A DNA stretch of 58,219 nucleotides from Terriglobales bacterium (GCA_025980765.1 JAICXB010000027.1:1-58219), one strand, 5' to 3'; shown: positions 8,803-17,283, counted from the first letter of the stretch. Program-made: numbers and translations. The notes: a model not told the origin generated them from the sequence alone.

Positions 8803-9801
8803 GCCGGATGCGGTACGCCGGGCGCGCCGCAGCCGCCTTCCTTGAATCTCGCGAAGCCGGTGGAAGATCTCAAGGCTATGCGCACCGGCAACCAGGTGCT
8901 GCTCATCTGGACGCCGCCGCGGGTCACGACCGATGGCGCCGGGTTTCGTCATCCCGGGGCTACCAAGATTTGTCGTGTGCAGGAGCAGCCGCACATGGAC
9001 CAGTGCGTTGCGATTGGCTCGATAAGCACGGTGCTCAATATGAAGACGGCTTCTGCGACTGAGCCTGTGGAAGGAAACGGTCCGCAAGCTTACTCCACCT
9101 TCGCCATTGAGGTTGAGAACGATCGCGGAAGGGCTGCGGGACTTTCCAATCAGGTAGAGGTACCAGCGATGGCAGTGTCGCAAATCGCAGACGTCCATTC
9201 CGATCTCACTGCCGACGCGGTCGTCGTGTCCGGCGAAGTCACGCCGGAGAACACGGTAGTGAAGCAAACGCTCGAATTGCGGCGTCGGCAAAAGGGCTCT
9301 GCACAGGAAACCATCGCTGCACAGATTCCGGCGCCAGAGTCGGCGCAACGTGTGCAACTGCGCGATGAGACCTTCGACTGGGAAAAGACATACGAATATC
9401 GTCTGATTGTGAGTGCCGATGCCCTCCTGCCCAACGGGCCGGAAGTTCGCTTCGACGGTGCGGTATCCGCCCCACTCGAGGTGGTAGCGCATGACGTATT
9501 CCCGCCGGCAGTTCCCAGCGGGGTGCAGGCGGTTTATTCCGGAGCGACGCAGCCGCCCGCAATCGATCTGACCTGGAATCCGGATACCGATCGCGACCTG
9601 GCCGGATACTTCGTCTACCGCCGCGCTGCTGCGGGCGCCTCCGCCGCGGTGAAACTCAACGACAAGCTTTTGCCTGCCCCGGCGTTCAGCGACTCCCATA
9701 TAACCGCGGGAGCTACCTATTTCTATTCAGTTTCGGCCGTCGATGTCCGCGGCAACGAGAGCCAGCGCTCGCAGGAGGCCTCTGAGTCCATTCCAAACTA
9801 A
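8698..9801 (+). CDS. Lipoprotein with fibronectin type III-like domains
   Basis: A 367-residue secreted lipoprotein of unknown function. The N-terminus has a hydrophobic stretch ending in a lipobox LSLAGC, with the lipidated Cys near residue 38. Two fibronectin-like regions are visible: one about residues 55-140, and one near the C-terminus (AIDLTWNPDTDRDLAGYFVYRR...ATYFYSVSAVDVRGNES), which is a clear FN3 signature. The start is the ATG at 8698; an upstream GTG at 8656 would lengthen the signal peptide unnecessarily. The signal-peptide core (VAYCLSLIACYLLLIAGC) is encoded entirely by family B repeat DNA, which is unusual. It probably acts at the outer membrane or periplasm. Confidence 0.8.
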   Translation: MSLDADRSSSRLSPVAYCLSLIACYLLLIAGCLSLAGCGTPGAPQPPSLNLAKPVEDLKAMRTGNQVLLIWTPPRVTTDGAGFRHPGATKICRVQEQPHMDQCVAIGSISTVLNMKTASATEPVEGNGPQAYSTFAIEVENDRGRAAGLSNQVEVPAMAVSQIADVHSDLTADAVVVSGEVTPENTVVKQTLELRRRQKGSAQETIAAQIPAPESAQRVQLRDETFDWEKTYEYRLIVSADALLPNGPEVRFDGAVSAPLEVVAHDVFPPAVPSGVQAVYSGATQPPAIDLTWNPDTDRDLAGYFVYRRAAAGASAAVKLNDKLLPAPAFSDSHITAGATYFYSVSAVDVRGNESQRSQEASESIPN

Positions 9802-10150
9802 GGAGCTCCAAATTAAAGGCCCCAGGCTGCCCTGCCGGCTGCTTGTGGAAAACAGAACCTTTCCTGTTCGTTTCCTGTTATTTTCTTGAAATAATTGGCG
9901 AATTCACGTCAACCCCCATAATGTCAGGCACTTACAGGAGATTTTTGGATTCATCTGTTCCTTTCCTGTTCGTTTCCTCAGCTCAAGGCGAAATTTGCGC
10001 TTTTTGGGCAGAATTCCACGATCTGCTAAATTCTGCAAAAAATTCCCTGTATTTTTTCCCTGTTCTCAGGAAAGGCGGGCAGAACCGGCTGCGGGAATGG
10101 CGGGTGCTCTCCTGATGCAAAGAACCTGCCACGCACTACACTAGGGCTAT
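9802..10150. repeat. Intergenic region with 19-bp direct repeat
   Basis: CCTTTCCTGTTCGTTTCCT occurs at 9858-9876 and again at 9960-9978, 102 bp apart. Further CCCTGT/TTTCC variants follow at about 10043-10070. The region is more AT-rich than its neighbours. A 90-codon open frame (9843-10115) covers it, but the frame is rich in residues produced by the repeat and has no family resemblance. It may be a decayed repeat or element. TGTGGAAAA (9844-9852) matches a DnaA box but is isolated. Confidence 0.55.
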
Positions 10151-10993
10151 ATGCGCTACTGCAAGTTCCCCACCTCCGATGGTCCGCAGTACGGCGAAAT
10201 ACAAACCCGCGATGGCGTCGACTACATTGTCCGGAGGATTGCGCCTCCACCCGAAGACGCGATCTGTGTTTTTCACGAAGAAGAGATGCAGCCAATCGCA
10301 TTGAGCGAAGCGCATCTCTTGGCCCCGGTCAATCCGTCAAAGATTGTTTGCGTTGGACGCAACTACGGCGACCACGCTAAAGAGTTGGGCAATGATGTGC
10401 CCACGGAAATCCTTATTTTCCTAAAACCTCCGTCGGCCCTGCTGGCGCCGGAAGCCAAGATCGTGATGCCCAAAGATTCTGAGCGGGTGGACTATGAAGG
10501 CGAACTGGCAGTGGTGATCGGAAAGAAATGCCGAAATGCGACTGAGGGTGAGGCGCTCTCCTTTGTTCGCGGCTACGTGTGCGCCAATGATGTCACCGCG
10601 CGCGATCTCCAAAGGAAAGATGGACAGTGGACGCGGGCGAAAGGCTTTGACACGTTTTGCCCAGTCGGACCATTTGTTAGCGATGAGGTTTCACCCGAGG
10701 CTCTGGACATCGAAACCCGCGTGAACGGACAAATCAAGCAGCATGGCAATACGCGCGATTTCATCTTCTCGCTGGCGCAGGTGATCCGGCACGTAAGCGG
10801 CATCATGACGTTGCTGCCGGGCGACCTCATTCTTACCGGGACCCCGGCGGGAGTAGGTCCGTTGAAGATTCGAGACCAGGTGGAAGTCAGCATCTCCGGT
10901 CTGGGAACACTCACGAATTCTGTGACTGACTCGTCGTCATCTCATATAAAGAGGGTAGTGCCCGTGGCAGAGCATAAAGGAGCAAGACAATGA
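10151..10993 (+). CDS. Fumarylacetoacetate hydrolase (FAH) family protein
   Basis: A 280-residue cytoplasmic enzyme of the FAH superfamily, which hydrolyses or isomerises C-C bonds of 2-oxo acids. The exact substrate cannot be fixed from sequence. The core motifs are [15 protein letters not shown] (about 64-78), the metal-binding [12 protein letters not shown] (Glu116, Glu118), NDVTARDLQ (Asp147) and [13 protein letters not shown]. Its N-terminal extension is the short type found in 2-hydroxyhepta-2,4-diene-1,7-dioate isomerase-like members. The stop overlaps the start of the downstream transaldolase by 4 bp (ATGA), so they are co-translated. The C-terminus (about 260-280) is not conserved. 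Confidence 0.9.
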   Translation: MRYCKFPTSDGPQYGEIQTRDGVDYIVRRIAPPPEDAICVFHEEEMQPIALSEAHLLAPVNPSKIVCVGRNYGDHAKELGNDVPTEILIFLKPPSALLAPEAKIVMPKDSERVDYEGELAVVIGKKCRNATEGEALSFVRGYVCANDVTARDLQRKDGQWTRAKGFDTFCPVGPFVSDEVSPEALDIETRVNGQIKQHGNTRDFIFSLAQVIRHVSGIMTLLPGDLILTGTPAGVGPLKIRDQVEVSISGLGTLTNSVTDSSSSHIKRVVPVAEHKGARQ

Positions 10994-11658
10994 AATTTTT
11001 TCTCGACACAGCAAACATTAAAGACATCCGCGAAGGACAGGCGATGGGGGTACTCGATGGCGTGACCACCAATCCTTCGCTGGTTGCCAAAGAAGGCAAG
11101 CCGTTCAAAGAAACCGTCATTCAGATTTGCGAGATCGTGAATGGGCCAGTCAGCGCTGAGGTTACGGCGCCCGATCTCGAAGGGATGCTGGAGCAGGGGC
11201 GCAGCTATGCCAAGTGGCACCGGAATGTGGTGGTCAAACTTCCGACTACTCGCGATGGCGTCAAGGGATGCAAAACGCTGGCCGGCGAAGGCATCCGCGT
11301 GAACATGACGCTATGTTTTTCCGCCAGCCAGGCATTGCTGGTCGCCAAAGCCGGAGCAACCTACGTGAGTCCATTCGTAGGACGCCTGGATGACATCAGC
11401 ACCAGCGGCATGACGGTTGTCCGCGAGATCGTGCAGATTTATCGCAATTACGGATATCCAACTCAGGTTTTGGCCGCTTCATTGCGGCATCCTATGCATG
11501 TAGTCGAGGCCGCGCTCGCCGGCGCGCACGTCGGTACCATGCCATTCAAGATCCTGGAAATGATGTTCCACCACCCGCTAACAGACGTAGGAATGGAGCG
11601 ATTCGCCAAAGATTGGGAGAAGGCGAATTTGAAAGATCTGGAAAAGGCGATGAAGTAG
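10990..11658 (+). CDS. Transaldolase/fructose-6-phosphate aldolase-like (TalC/MipB subfamily)
   Basis: A 222-residue short transaldolase. Family motifs are FFLDTANI (Asp6), [13 protein letters not shown] (24-36), [11 protein letters not shown] with the Schiff-base Lys83, and [13 protein letters not shown]. The length fits the decameric TalC/FSA subfamily rather than the classical type at 1-563. It either transfers dihydroxyacetone in the pentose-phosphate pathway or cleaves fructose-6-phosphate; the two activities cannot be separated here without structural comparison. It is coupled to the FAH-family gene by a 4-bp overlap. The window therefore carries two transaldolases of different subfamilies. 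Confidence 0.92.
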   Translation: MKFFLDTANIKDIREGQAMGVLDGVTTNPSLVAKEGKPFKETVIQICEIVNGPVSAEVTAPDLEGMLEQGRSYAKWHRNVVVKLPTTRDGVKGCKTLAGEGIRVNMTLCFSASQALLVAKAGATYVSPFVGRLDDISTSGMTVVREIVQIYRNYGYPTQVLAASLRHPMHVVEAALAGAHVGTMPFKILEMMFHHPLTDVGMERFAKDWEKANLKDLEKAMK

Positions 11659-11694
11659 CTCGAAACCTAAGGAAAAGCGACTGGAAAGCCTGCG

Positions 11695-11937
11695 TCACGA
11701 ATAGAAGAGCGGCTCCAACTGATCAAATGGGATGTATCGCGTTGCTTGCCGAAGGATCGCGCGGCACGTCCCAGTGTCTAATTCTCGGTGGTCCGGAATG
11801 GTCAGGGTCTCGCGACTCCCGCTTGGATTCATACGCTGCAGTTTCATGTGGCTGCCGCGTTGTGAAACGACCACGAACCCGAATTTTTCTAATATGGCCG
11901 CCACCTCCCTTCCAGAGAGGCGTTTAAGCCGGGGCAG
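11695..11937 (-). CDS. hicA: HicA-family toxin with probable CTG start
   Basis: A small mRNA interferase of about 80 residues with a double-stranded-RNA-binding-like fold. SQRGSHMKLQR carries the catalytic His, and TLTIPDHRELDTGTCRAILRQA is the conserved second half. Homologues normally begin MPRLKRLSGREV; here that sequence reads LPRLKRLSGREV from a CTG at 11937-11935, with GGAG at 11945-11948 spaced 7 nt. No ATG, GTG or TTG lies in frame between an upstream TGA and the motif. The alternative GTG at 11904 would remove the first helix and leave 69 residues. It overlaps hicB by 14 bp. The order hicB-hicA is the reverse of the common arrangement. Confidence 0.85.
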   Translation of the reverse strand: MPRLKRLSGREVAAILEKFGFVVVSQRGSHMKLQRMNPSGSRETLTIPDHRELDTGTCRAILRQATRYIPFDQLEPLFYS

Positions 11938-12163
11938 GAGTGGACTCCAGTTCGAAAGTCACGATGATGGAAGGAGAAGGAGCGAGACCCATTTTGGTGA
12001 GGTCCTCACCTTCGAGATGGAGACCTACAGCTTCGCGTAAATTCGCGGACACTTCGTCCAAGGTGGCCCCTTGTGTGATGACAGGAATCTCCACACACTC
12101 CGCGACATAACCCGATTGCTCACCCAATCGAATAACAGCTTTGATGGTCCGCTGCAGCGGCAT
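11924..12163 (-). CDS. hicB: HicB-family antitoxin
   Basis: A 79-residue antitoxin. The sequence IKAVIRLGEQSGYVAECVEIPVITQG, then TLDEVSANLREAVGLHLEG, is the partial RNase H-like fold of HicB antitoxins that block HicA. I chose the ATG at 12163 because GAAGG lies 7 nt upstream (12171-12175); a longer frame to 12205 lacks support. The C-terminus ends in a short Pro/Ala tail with no evident DNA-binding domain, so regulation may depend on the complex or on the upstream gene. It begins 62 bp after the dnaA stop on the same strand and may share its transcript. Confidence 0.9.
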   Translation of the reverse strand: MPLQRTIKAVIRLGEQSGYVAECVEIPVITQGATLDEVSANLREAVGLHLEGEDLTKMGLAPSPSIIVTFELESTPAPA

Positions 12164-12225
12164 GAGATGACCTTCATCAATCGTAGCATTCATCATCGGC
12201 AACAACTGCGATGTTGGGCGCTGCG

Positions 12226-13650
12226 TCAGCCGTTCAAAGTTTCCGTAACTTTGTTGATCAGGCGATTGAGGTCTTTGTCCAGTTTTCTCTGATCGTCGAT
12301 CTTGGCCACTGAATGCATTACGGTGGTGTGATGTTTGCCGCCGAACTGGCGCCCGATTTCAGGCAATGAGGCTTCGGTCATCTGCTTGGCCAGGTACATC
12401 GCGATTTGGCGCGGCACCACGATCGACCGCGAGTTGTTCTTTGCCTTAATCTCCGGCACGCGTAAGCCGAACTGTTCTGCGACTGCCTTCTGAATTGCCT
12501 CAATGCTGATCTTGCGCGCTTGCGAGTCGATGAAATTCTTGAGCACCTGCTGGGCGGTGCTCAACGTAACTTCTGCGCCGGTAAGCGAGCAGTATGCAAT
12601 CAGCCGAATCAGCGCTCCTTCGAGCTCGCGCACATTAGTGCGGACGTTGGATGCAATATAGAGCGCCAGATCGGTTGGCAGCGGCACTTTTTCGCTTTCG
12701 CTCTTCTTCTGCAGGATTGCGACTTTGGTCTCGAGATCGGGTGGCTGGATATCGGCGATCAATCCCCATTCGAAGCGGCTGCGCAGGCGGTCTTCGATCT
12801 CTGCGAGTTCCTTGGGCGGACGGTCGCTGGCGATCACAATCTGCTTCATCGACTCGTGCAGTGCGTTGAAGGTATGGAAGAACTCTTCCTGGGTGCGCTC
12901 TTTTTGCGCCAGGAACTGGATGTCGTCGATGAGCAGCACGTCGACGTTGCGGAACTTGTCGCGGAAGCTGGTCATCTTGTCATAACGCAGCGAGTTGATC
13001 ATCTCGTTGGTGAACTTCTCGCTGGAGAGATAGCAGATGGAAGCTTCCGGCTGGCGCTTCTTGACTTCGTGTCCGATGGCCTGCATCAGGTGGGTCTTGC
13101 CCATGCCCACGCCGCCATAAAGAAAGAGTGGGTTGTAGGCTTTCGATGGGCGCTCCGCGACGGCCCGCGCGGCGGCGTTTGCGAACTGATTGCCGCTGCC
13201 GATGACGAAGGCGTCGAAGGTGTATTTCGGACTAAGCTGCGCGGCAGTGTCAAAGTCGAAGCGCGATTGTGAAGGGCCAGCAGCTGCAGGCGCCGTGCGC
13301 CCCGGAGCTACCGCGACTCCCCCATAACCTGCCGATTGCACCGGAATGGGTTGCGAGGGTGGGCGATGCGCGACCACGGAAGGATCGTCCTCTACCGTGA
13401 CGAACTGAAAGTCCTCAAACTCCAGTTTGAGATTGTCCACTGCTTCAAAAATCAAATCGCCATACTTGTCGCCGATATGGCGAAACTCCGGAGTCGGCAC
13501 GCGTACAAACATCACCTTGCCAACTGCGTGACTAAACCGCGTTGGCTTCAGCCAGGTTTCATAAGAATGACGATTGATCTTTTTTTCCAGGGCGCCCAGG
13601 ATTCGCATCCAGGGATTGACTTGTGCTGCAGCGGTGGATGAAAGGGACAT
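12226..13650 (-). CDS. dnaA: Chromosomal replication initiator protein DnaA
   Basis: A 474-residue AAA+ initiator that binds DnaA boxes and opens the origin. Domain I is at about 12-85 (NPWMRILGALEKKINRHSYETWLKP), a Pro/Ala/Gly linker at about 95-130, and the AAA+ core has Walker A GGVGMGKTH (179-187) and Walker B LLIDDIQF. The C-terminal helix-turn-helix signature IGRQFGGKHHTTVMHSV binds DnaA boxes. The start is the ATG at 13650. The neighbours are not the common dnaA-dnaN-recF set: glmM lies upstream and hicBA downstream. One DnaA box candidate upstream (13863-13871) suggests autoregulation. No origin could be recognised. Confidence 0.98.
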   Translation of the reverse strand: MSLSSTAAAQVNPWMRILGALEKKINRHSYETWLKPTRFSHAVGKVMFVRVPTPEFRHIGDKYGDLIFEAVDNLKLEFEDFQFVTVEDDPSVVAHRPPSQPIPVQSAGYGGVAVAPGRTAPAAAGPSQSRFDFDTAAQLSPKYTFDAFVIGSGNQFANAAARAVAERPSKAYNPLFLYGGVGMGKTHLMQAIGHEVKKRQPEASICYLSSEKFTNEMINSLRYDKMTSFRDKFRNVDVLLIDDIQFLAQKERTQEEFFHTFNALHESMKQIVIASDRPPKELAEIEDRLRSRFEWGLIADIQPPDLETKVAILQKKSESEKVPLPTDLALYIASNVRTNVRELEGALIRLIAYCSLTGAEVTLSTAQQVLKNFIDSQARKISIEAIQKAVAEQFGLRVPEIKAKNNSRSIVVPRQIAMYLAKQMTEASLPEIGRQFGGKHHTTVMHSVAKIDDQRKLDKDLNRLINKVTETLNG

Positions 13651-13839
13651 TATGGCTTTACCAAGAATCCAAACCGGCTCGAACGATTGACCTTCGAGCC
13701 AGCAGTTTACTCAGCGCCATCGCAGGGGCCGTCGGAGCTGAAAGTTGCAGTTTTGAGCCTGAAAAAACCCTCGAAAGCGCACCGTCGAAGGAAGAGGCTG
13801 AAGCTTGCGTTACGAAATCGTGAATCCGGAACTGACGGC

Positions 13840-13871
13840 ATACTAGCACAAATAATTTCTGTTGTGGAAAA
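13840..13871 (-). promoter_or_regulatory. DnaA box and extended -10 candidate upstream of dnaA
   Basis: On the minus strand TTTTCCACA (13871-13863) fits the DnaA box consensus TTWTNCACA exactly. About 15 bp downstream lies TGCTAGTAT (13848-13840), an extended -10 type sequence. The box would overlap the -35 region, a layout compatible with autorepression of dnaA. The untranslated leader would be about 180 nt. Only one box was found, so this is not an origin. Confidence 0.35.
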
Positions 13872-13936
13872 CTTCTGAACGCCGCATGAATAGTGCAGTT
13901 TTGCAGCATTCGCAAATCACAGGAAATCAATGAAAA

Positions 13937-15292
13937 CTATGCCCCAATCGAGCTTTGGATTGCCCCGGCAATGGCCTCAACGTGGCGCTCCATCTGCTCT
14001 TTTGACTGCGCTTCGATCATCACACGCGCCAATGGTTCCGTGCCGGAGTAGCGAACCACAACGCGACCGGTTCCTGCGAGTTCTTTTTCGGCGTGCCGGA
14101 TAGCCGAGGTTACGTTTGCGATCTTTTCCAGCGGCTGCTTCTCCCGCACGCGCACGTTCTTGATCATTTGCGGAAAAACTTCCAGGTCACTCACCAGCTC
14201 CTCGAGTTGCCGGCCGCTGCGTGAGAGTATGTCGAGGACAATGAGGGCGGTCAGCAGCCCGTCTCCCGTAGTTGCAATTCGGGAAAAGATGATGTGGCCC
14301 GATTGCTCGCCGCCCAGCACCGCGCCGCTCTTGCGCATTTCGTCCAGAACGTACTTGTCTCCAACCGGGGCGCGCAGCATCTTGAGTCCCGAGCGCTGCA
14401 GCGCGGCTTCGAGACCCATATTTGACATCGTAGTTGCGACGATGGTCGCCGCGTCCAGTTCGTTGCGCGACTGCAGATCGCGGGCAGCCAGGAGCAGCAC
14501 AGCGTCGCCATTCACAACTTTCCCGTTTCGGTCGGCGAAGAGCGCGCGATCGGCGTCGCCGTCAAAGGTGATTCCCAGAACGGCGTGCCGGCGCTTCACC
14601 TCATCGGCCACCACTTGCGGATACAACGCGCCGCAGTGGTCGTTGATATTGCGCCCATTGGGAGAGAAATGAATGAACTCGGCCTCGAGTCCGAGCATGG
14701 CAAACAGCTCCACGGCTACCGGACTCGCGGCGCCATTCGCACAGTCAATGACAACTTTTCCTTTGATCTTCGGCGATGCGATGCGGTTCTTGAGCCACGT
14801 CTCATATCGCTCGCGCAACTCATGATCGCCAGGCAATGTGGGCAGCGCCTGCGGGCGCGCTTGCGCCGAACCACCCTGTTCGAGCAAACGAAAAATCTCC
14901 TGCTCGATTGACAGCTCAACCTCATCGGACAGCTTGTAGCCGTCGCCGCCAAAGACTTTTATGCCGTTGTCGATCCAGGGATTGTGTGAAGCGGACACTA
15001 CAACGCCGGCATCGAAACTCAACTGGCGCGCCAGGTAGGCCACGCCGGGCGTGGTGATCACCCCCGCAGACGAAACTTCGGTCGCCCACGAGGCCAGGCC
15101 GGCGGCCACGGCATCGGCGATCCAGCCGCTGGATTCGCGCGTGTCCTGGCCGATGACGACCTTTGGGCGTCGACTGCCGCGAGACAGGTGATGCCCCAAT
15201 GCCCGGCCGATCGCAAAAACTGTAACGCCATCCAGCGGGAATTCTCCGGCCACGCCACGAATTCCATCCGTACCAAAAAGTCTTCTGCTCAT
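13937..15292 (-). CDS. glmM: Phosphoglucosamine mutase
   Basis: Converts glucosamine-6-phosphate to glucosamine-1-phosphate for peptidoglycan and lipopolysaccharide precursors, in the cytoplasm. The product is 451 residues, the usual length. Motifs: LFGTDGIRG at the N-terminus, VVVSASHNPWIDNGIK with the phosphorylated Ser102, the Mg-binding DGDADRALF, GGEQSGHI (sugar binding) and RYSGTEPLARVM in the phosphate-binding C-terminal domain. The GlmM-type GTDGIRG separates it from phosphomannomutases. It sits between ruvB and dnaA on the same strand, but with repeat-containing gaps, so it may have its own promoter. Confidence 0.96.
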   Translation of the reverse strand: MSRRLFGTDGIRGVAGEFPLDGVTVFAIGRALGHHLSRGSRRPKVVIGQDTRESSGWIADAVAAGLASWATEVSSAGVITTPGVAYLARQLSFDAGVVVSASHNPWIDNGIKVFGGDGYKLSDEVELSIEQEIFRLLEQGGSAQARPQALPTLPGDHELRERYETWLKNRIASPKIKGKVVIDCANGAASPVAVELFAMLGLEAEFIHFSPNGRNINDHCGALYPQVVADEVKRRHAVLGITFDGDADRALFADRNGKVVNGDAVLLLAARDLQSRNELDAATIVATTMSNMGLEAALQRSGLKMLRAPVGDKYVLDEMRKSGAVLGGEQSGHIIFSRIATTGDGLLTALIVLDILSRSGRQLEELVSDLEVFPQMIKNVRVREKQPLEKIANVTSAIRHAEKELAGTGRVVVRYSGTEPLARVMIEAQSKEQMERHVEAIAGAIQSSIGA

Positions 15293-15306
15293 CTAGAAGT
15301 CAGTTG

Positions 15307-15388
15307 AACACGGAGGTCACGGAGGGCATAGAGGAAAATAAAAACGTGTCCTTTGATTTCCTCTGAGTCCTTCGTGTCCTCCGTGTTT
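15307..15388. repeat. Inverted-arm repeat, family E, copy 1
   Basis: The left arm (15307-15337) reads AACACGGAGGTCACGGAGG and the right arm (15357-15388) carries the complementary CCTCCGTGTT and TTTCCTCTGAG units. The right arm ends 17 bp before the ruvB stop codon. The transcript of ruvB would form a long stem here. Other copies are at 17974-18079 (variant), 52455-52563 and a single arm at 53467-53494. Confidence 0.75.
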
Positions 15389-15405
15389 AAATTCTTGTTT
15401 TCGCT

Positions 15406-16449
15406 TTAAAACAATCCCGCCTGTTTTCTGGGCAGCGGAATTCCGAAATGATCATAGGCCAGTTGGGTGGCCACGCGGCCGCGCGGCGTGCGGTCGAGAA
15501 ATCCGATCTGGATGAGGAATGGTTCGTAGATGTCTTCAATCGCATCGACATCTTCGGCCAGCGCCGCTGCCAGCGTGTTCAATCCCACTGGTCCGCCTTG
15601 ATATTTCTCGATAATAGCCAGCAGCAGCCGGCGGTCCATTTCGTCGAAGCCGTGCTTATCCACTTCGAGCATGGCCAAAGCTGCCTGGGCGGTCTCGCGA
15701 TCGATGCGCCCGGAGCCGCGGACCTGCGCGTAGTCGCGCACGCGCCGCAACAGGCGATTGGCAATGCGCGGCGTACCACGAGCGCGGCTGGCAATTTCCA
15801 GGCTGCCAGCTTCATCAATAGAAACACTCAGGATTTCTGCCGAGCGTTTGACAATGATCTGTAGCTCGGCATCGGAATAAAACTCCAGCCGAAGCACAAT
15901 CCCAAAACGGGAGCGCAGCGGAGACGAGAGCAGCCCGGCACGGGTTGTGGCGGCAACGAAAGTGAACGGCTTCACCTCCAACGTATGCGTACGCGCCGAA
16001 GGCCCCTGTCCGACGATGATGTCGAGCTTGTAATCTTCCAGTGCGGAATAGAGTATCTCCTCCAGCGCGGGCTGAAGACGATGCACCTCGTCGAAGAAGA
16101 GCACCTGCTTCTCACGCACGTTGGTGAGGATCGCAGTGAGATCACCCTTGATCAGCAGCACCGGGCCGGAGGTCTGCTGATACTCCACTCCCATTTCGTT
16201 GGCAATAATGGTCGCGAGCGTCGTCTTCCCCAATCCCGGCGGGCCATATAGAAGAACGTGGTCGAGCGCCTCTCCGCGAGACTTGGCCGCTTGGATGGCC
16301 ACGGAGAGGTTCTCTTTCACCTTGTGTTGACCAATAAACTCCTGCAGGAACCTGGGACGAAGTTTGAGCTCGAATGAAGCATCGTCTTCCACCATTCCGG
16401 CGGAGACCATGCGCTCACGAGTCTCTGAACTGGTTTTTGCGGAAGGCAC
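15406..16449 (-). CDS. ruvB: Holliday junction branch-migration ATPase RuvB
   Basis: A hexameric AAA+ motor that with RuvA drives Holliday junction branch migration in recombinational repair. The product is 347 residues, typical length. Motifs: [12 protein letters not shown] (N-terminal), Walker A GPPGLGKT (69-76), Walker [10 protein letters not shown], sensor I VAATTRAG and the arginine-finger region LRSRFG. The C-terminal winged helix ends with [12 protein letters not shown]. The start is the ATG at 16449. ruvA and ruvC are not adjacent in this window. Confidence 0.97.
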   Translation of the reverse strand: MPSAKTSSETRERMVSAGMVEDDASFELKLRPRFLQEFIGQHKVKENLSVAIQAAKSRGEALDHVLLYGPPGLGKTTLATIIANEMGVEYQQTSGPVLLIKGDLTAILTNVREKQVLFFDEVHRLQPALEEILYSALEDYKLDIIVGQGPSARTHTLEVKPFTFVAATTRAGLLSSPLRSRFGIVLRLEFYSDAELQIIVKRSAEILSVSIDEAGSLEIASRARGTPRIANRLLRRVRDYAQVRGSGRIDRETAQAALAMLEVDKHGFDEMDRRLLLAIIEKYQGGPVGLNTLAAALAEDVDAIEDIYEPFLIQIGFLDRTPRGRVATQLAYDHFGIPLPRKQAGLF

Positions 16450-16511
16450 TTACGGGCGATAGTAAAGCGAATCGAGATGCGAAGCAATCAGGAACAGAAG
16501 AAGAGTGGAGA

Positions 16512-16724
16512 TCAGGGATTTTCTCGTGGACTGCCAAGCTCAGCGATCACTTGTTGCTCGGCTAACTTTCCGTCCAGGTATACGGCATGTATCAGCCGCA
16601 CGCGGCGCCCCCGACGCGAGGCCACCGCCGACGCAACATCGAAATCGTGAAACGCCGCAATCAATTGCCAGCGGGCGCTGTTTTCCTGCGGCGACCAGAT
16701 CTCGTACTGTTCGAAACGTTCCAT
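16512..16724 (-). CDS. Small hypothetical protein
   Basis: A 70-residue protein with the N-terminus MERFEQYEIWSPQENSARW and a central AAFHDFDVASAVASRRGRRVRLIHAVY segment. It reads like a compact alpha/beta protein: aromatic-rich, with no signal peptide or membrane span. The start is the ATG at 16724; only weak ribosome-binding sequence precedes it. It lies 62 bp upstream of ruvB on the same strand, so the two may be co-transcribed. I do not recognise a family. Coding potential is supported by coherent hydrophobic and charged patterning, and less strongly by context. Confidence 0.55.
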   Translation of the reverse strand: MERFEQYEIWSPQENSARWQLIAAFHDFDVASAVASRRGRRVRLIHAVYLDGKLAEQQVIAELGSPRENP

Positions 16725-16766
16725 CGGGCATGCTGCCCAACATTAGATGCAACGGCAATGCGCCTG

Positions 16767-16833
16767 GGTAGAGACGGGGCCATGCCCCGCTGAAAAGAAT
16801 GGCCGCTGGCCTGGAACACGCGGCATGCCGCAT
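16767..16833. repeat. GC-rich palindromic repeat cluster
   Basis: GGTAGAGACG at 16767-16776 is followed by a GGGGC-CAT-GCCCC hairpin. A perfect 12-bp palindrome GCGGCATGCCGC lies at about 16822-16833. The left part matches the first ten bases of the 30-bp palindrome at 44467-44496, suggesting a dispersed family whose right arm has decayed here. Confidence 0.5.
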
Positions 16834-16884
16834 CGCTTCCCAGCTCGCGGATAGCATAAGTTAAGTAAGGGGGAAACGATCGAC

Positions 16885-17283
16885 TCAATTCCCGCGCGCT
16901 TGATGAATGATGTGCTCCATCTGCTCCAAATAGCGCTCCAGCGCACGGCGGCCCTGCGCGGTGATCCGATATTCGGTTCGGGGAACACGTTCCTCGAATG
17001 ATTTTGTGCAAACAATATAGTTTGCCTCTTCGAGTTTGCGGGCATGCACGCTTAGATTTCCGTCTGAGGCTTCCAGCAGACGCTTGAGCGCCGAAAAAGT
17101 GAGGGACTCGTTCACTGCCAGCGCGCTGATGATTCCCAGCCGCATGCGTTCATGAATCACCTGATCGAGACCCGATGCGGAGGTTTCCTTGCGCGCGTCT
17201 TCCTTGCGGCCGCCGAAGGCGCGGGCCGCACGGCGGCCGCTCTCCGCTCTTTCCGACGCTGCTTTGTTCTTCGTTTCTCTCAC
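16885..17283 (-). CDS. Winged-helix transcriptional regulator
   Basis: A 132-residue DNA-binding protein. A basic, probably disordered N-terminus (1-38) precedes a winged-helix domain: LDQVIHERMRLGIISALAVNESLTF, the recognition-helix region DGNLSVHARKLEEANYI, and a wing TEYRITAQGRRALERYL. This is the single-domain type (winged-helix DNA-binding, PF13601-like) related to MarR/ArsR folds. The GTG start at 17283 is supported by GGAGGT at 17291-17296, which overlaps the stop codon of the upstream membrane-protein gene. The two are therefore translationally linked, and the regulator probably controls its own operon. Confidence 0.85.
   Translation of the reverse strand: MRETKNKAASERAESGRRAARAFGGRKEDARKETSASGLDQVIHERMRLGIISALAVNESLTFSALKRLLEASDGNLSVHARKLEEANYIVCTKSFEERVPRTEYRITAQGRRALERYLEQMEHIIHQARGN

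Noticed and set aside
9843..10115. 90-codon open frame upstream of the FAH-family gene
   Set aside because: The peptide reflects the CCTTTCCTGTTCG direct repeat (PFLFVS twice); no ribosome-binding site or homology pattern was seen.
13651..13936. Replication origin next to dnaA
   Set aside because: Only one DnaA box was found and no AT-rich unwinding stretch or box cluster is visible; it is better explained as a dnaA promoter site.
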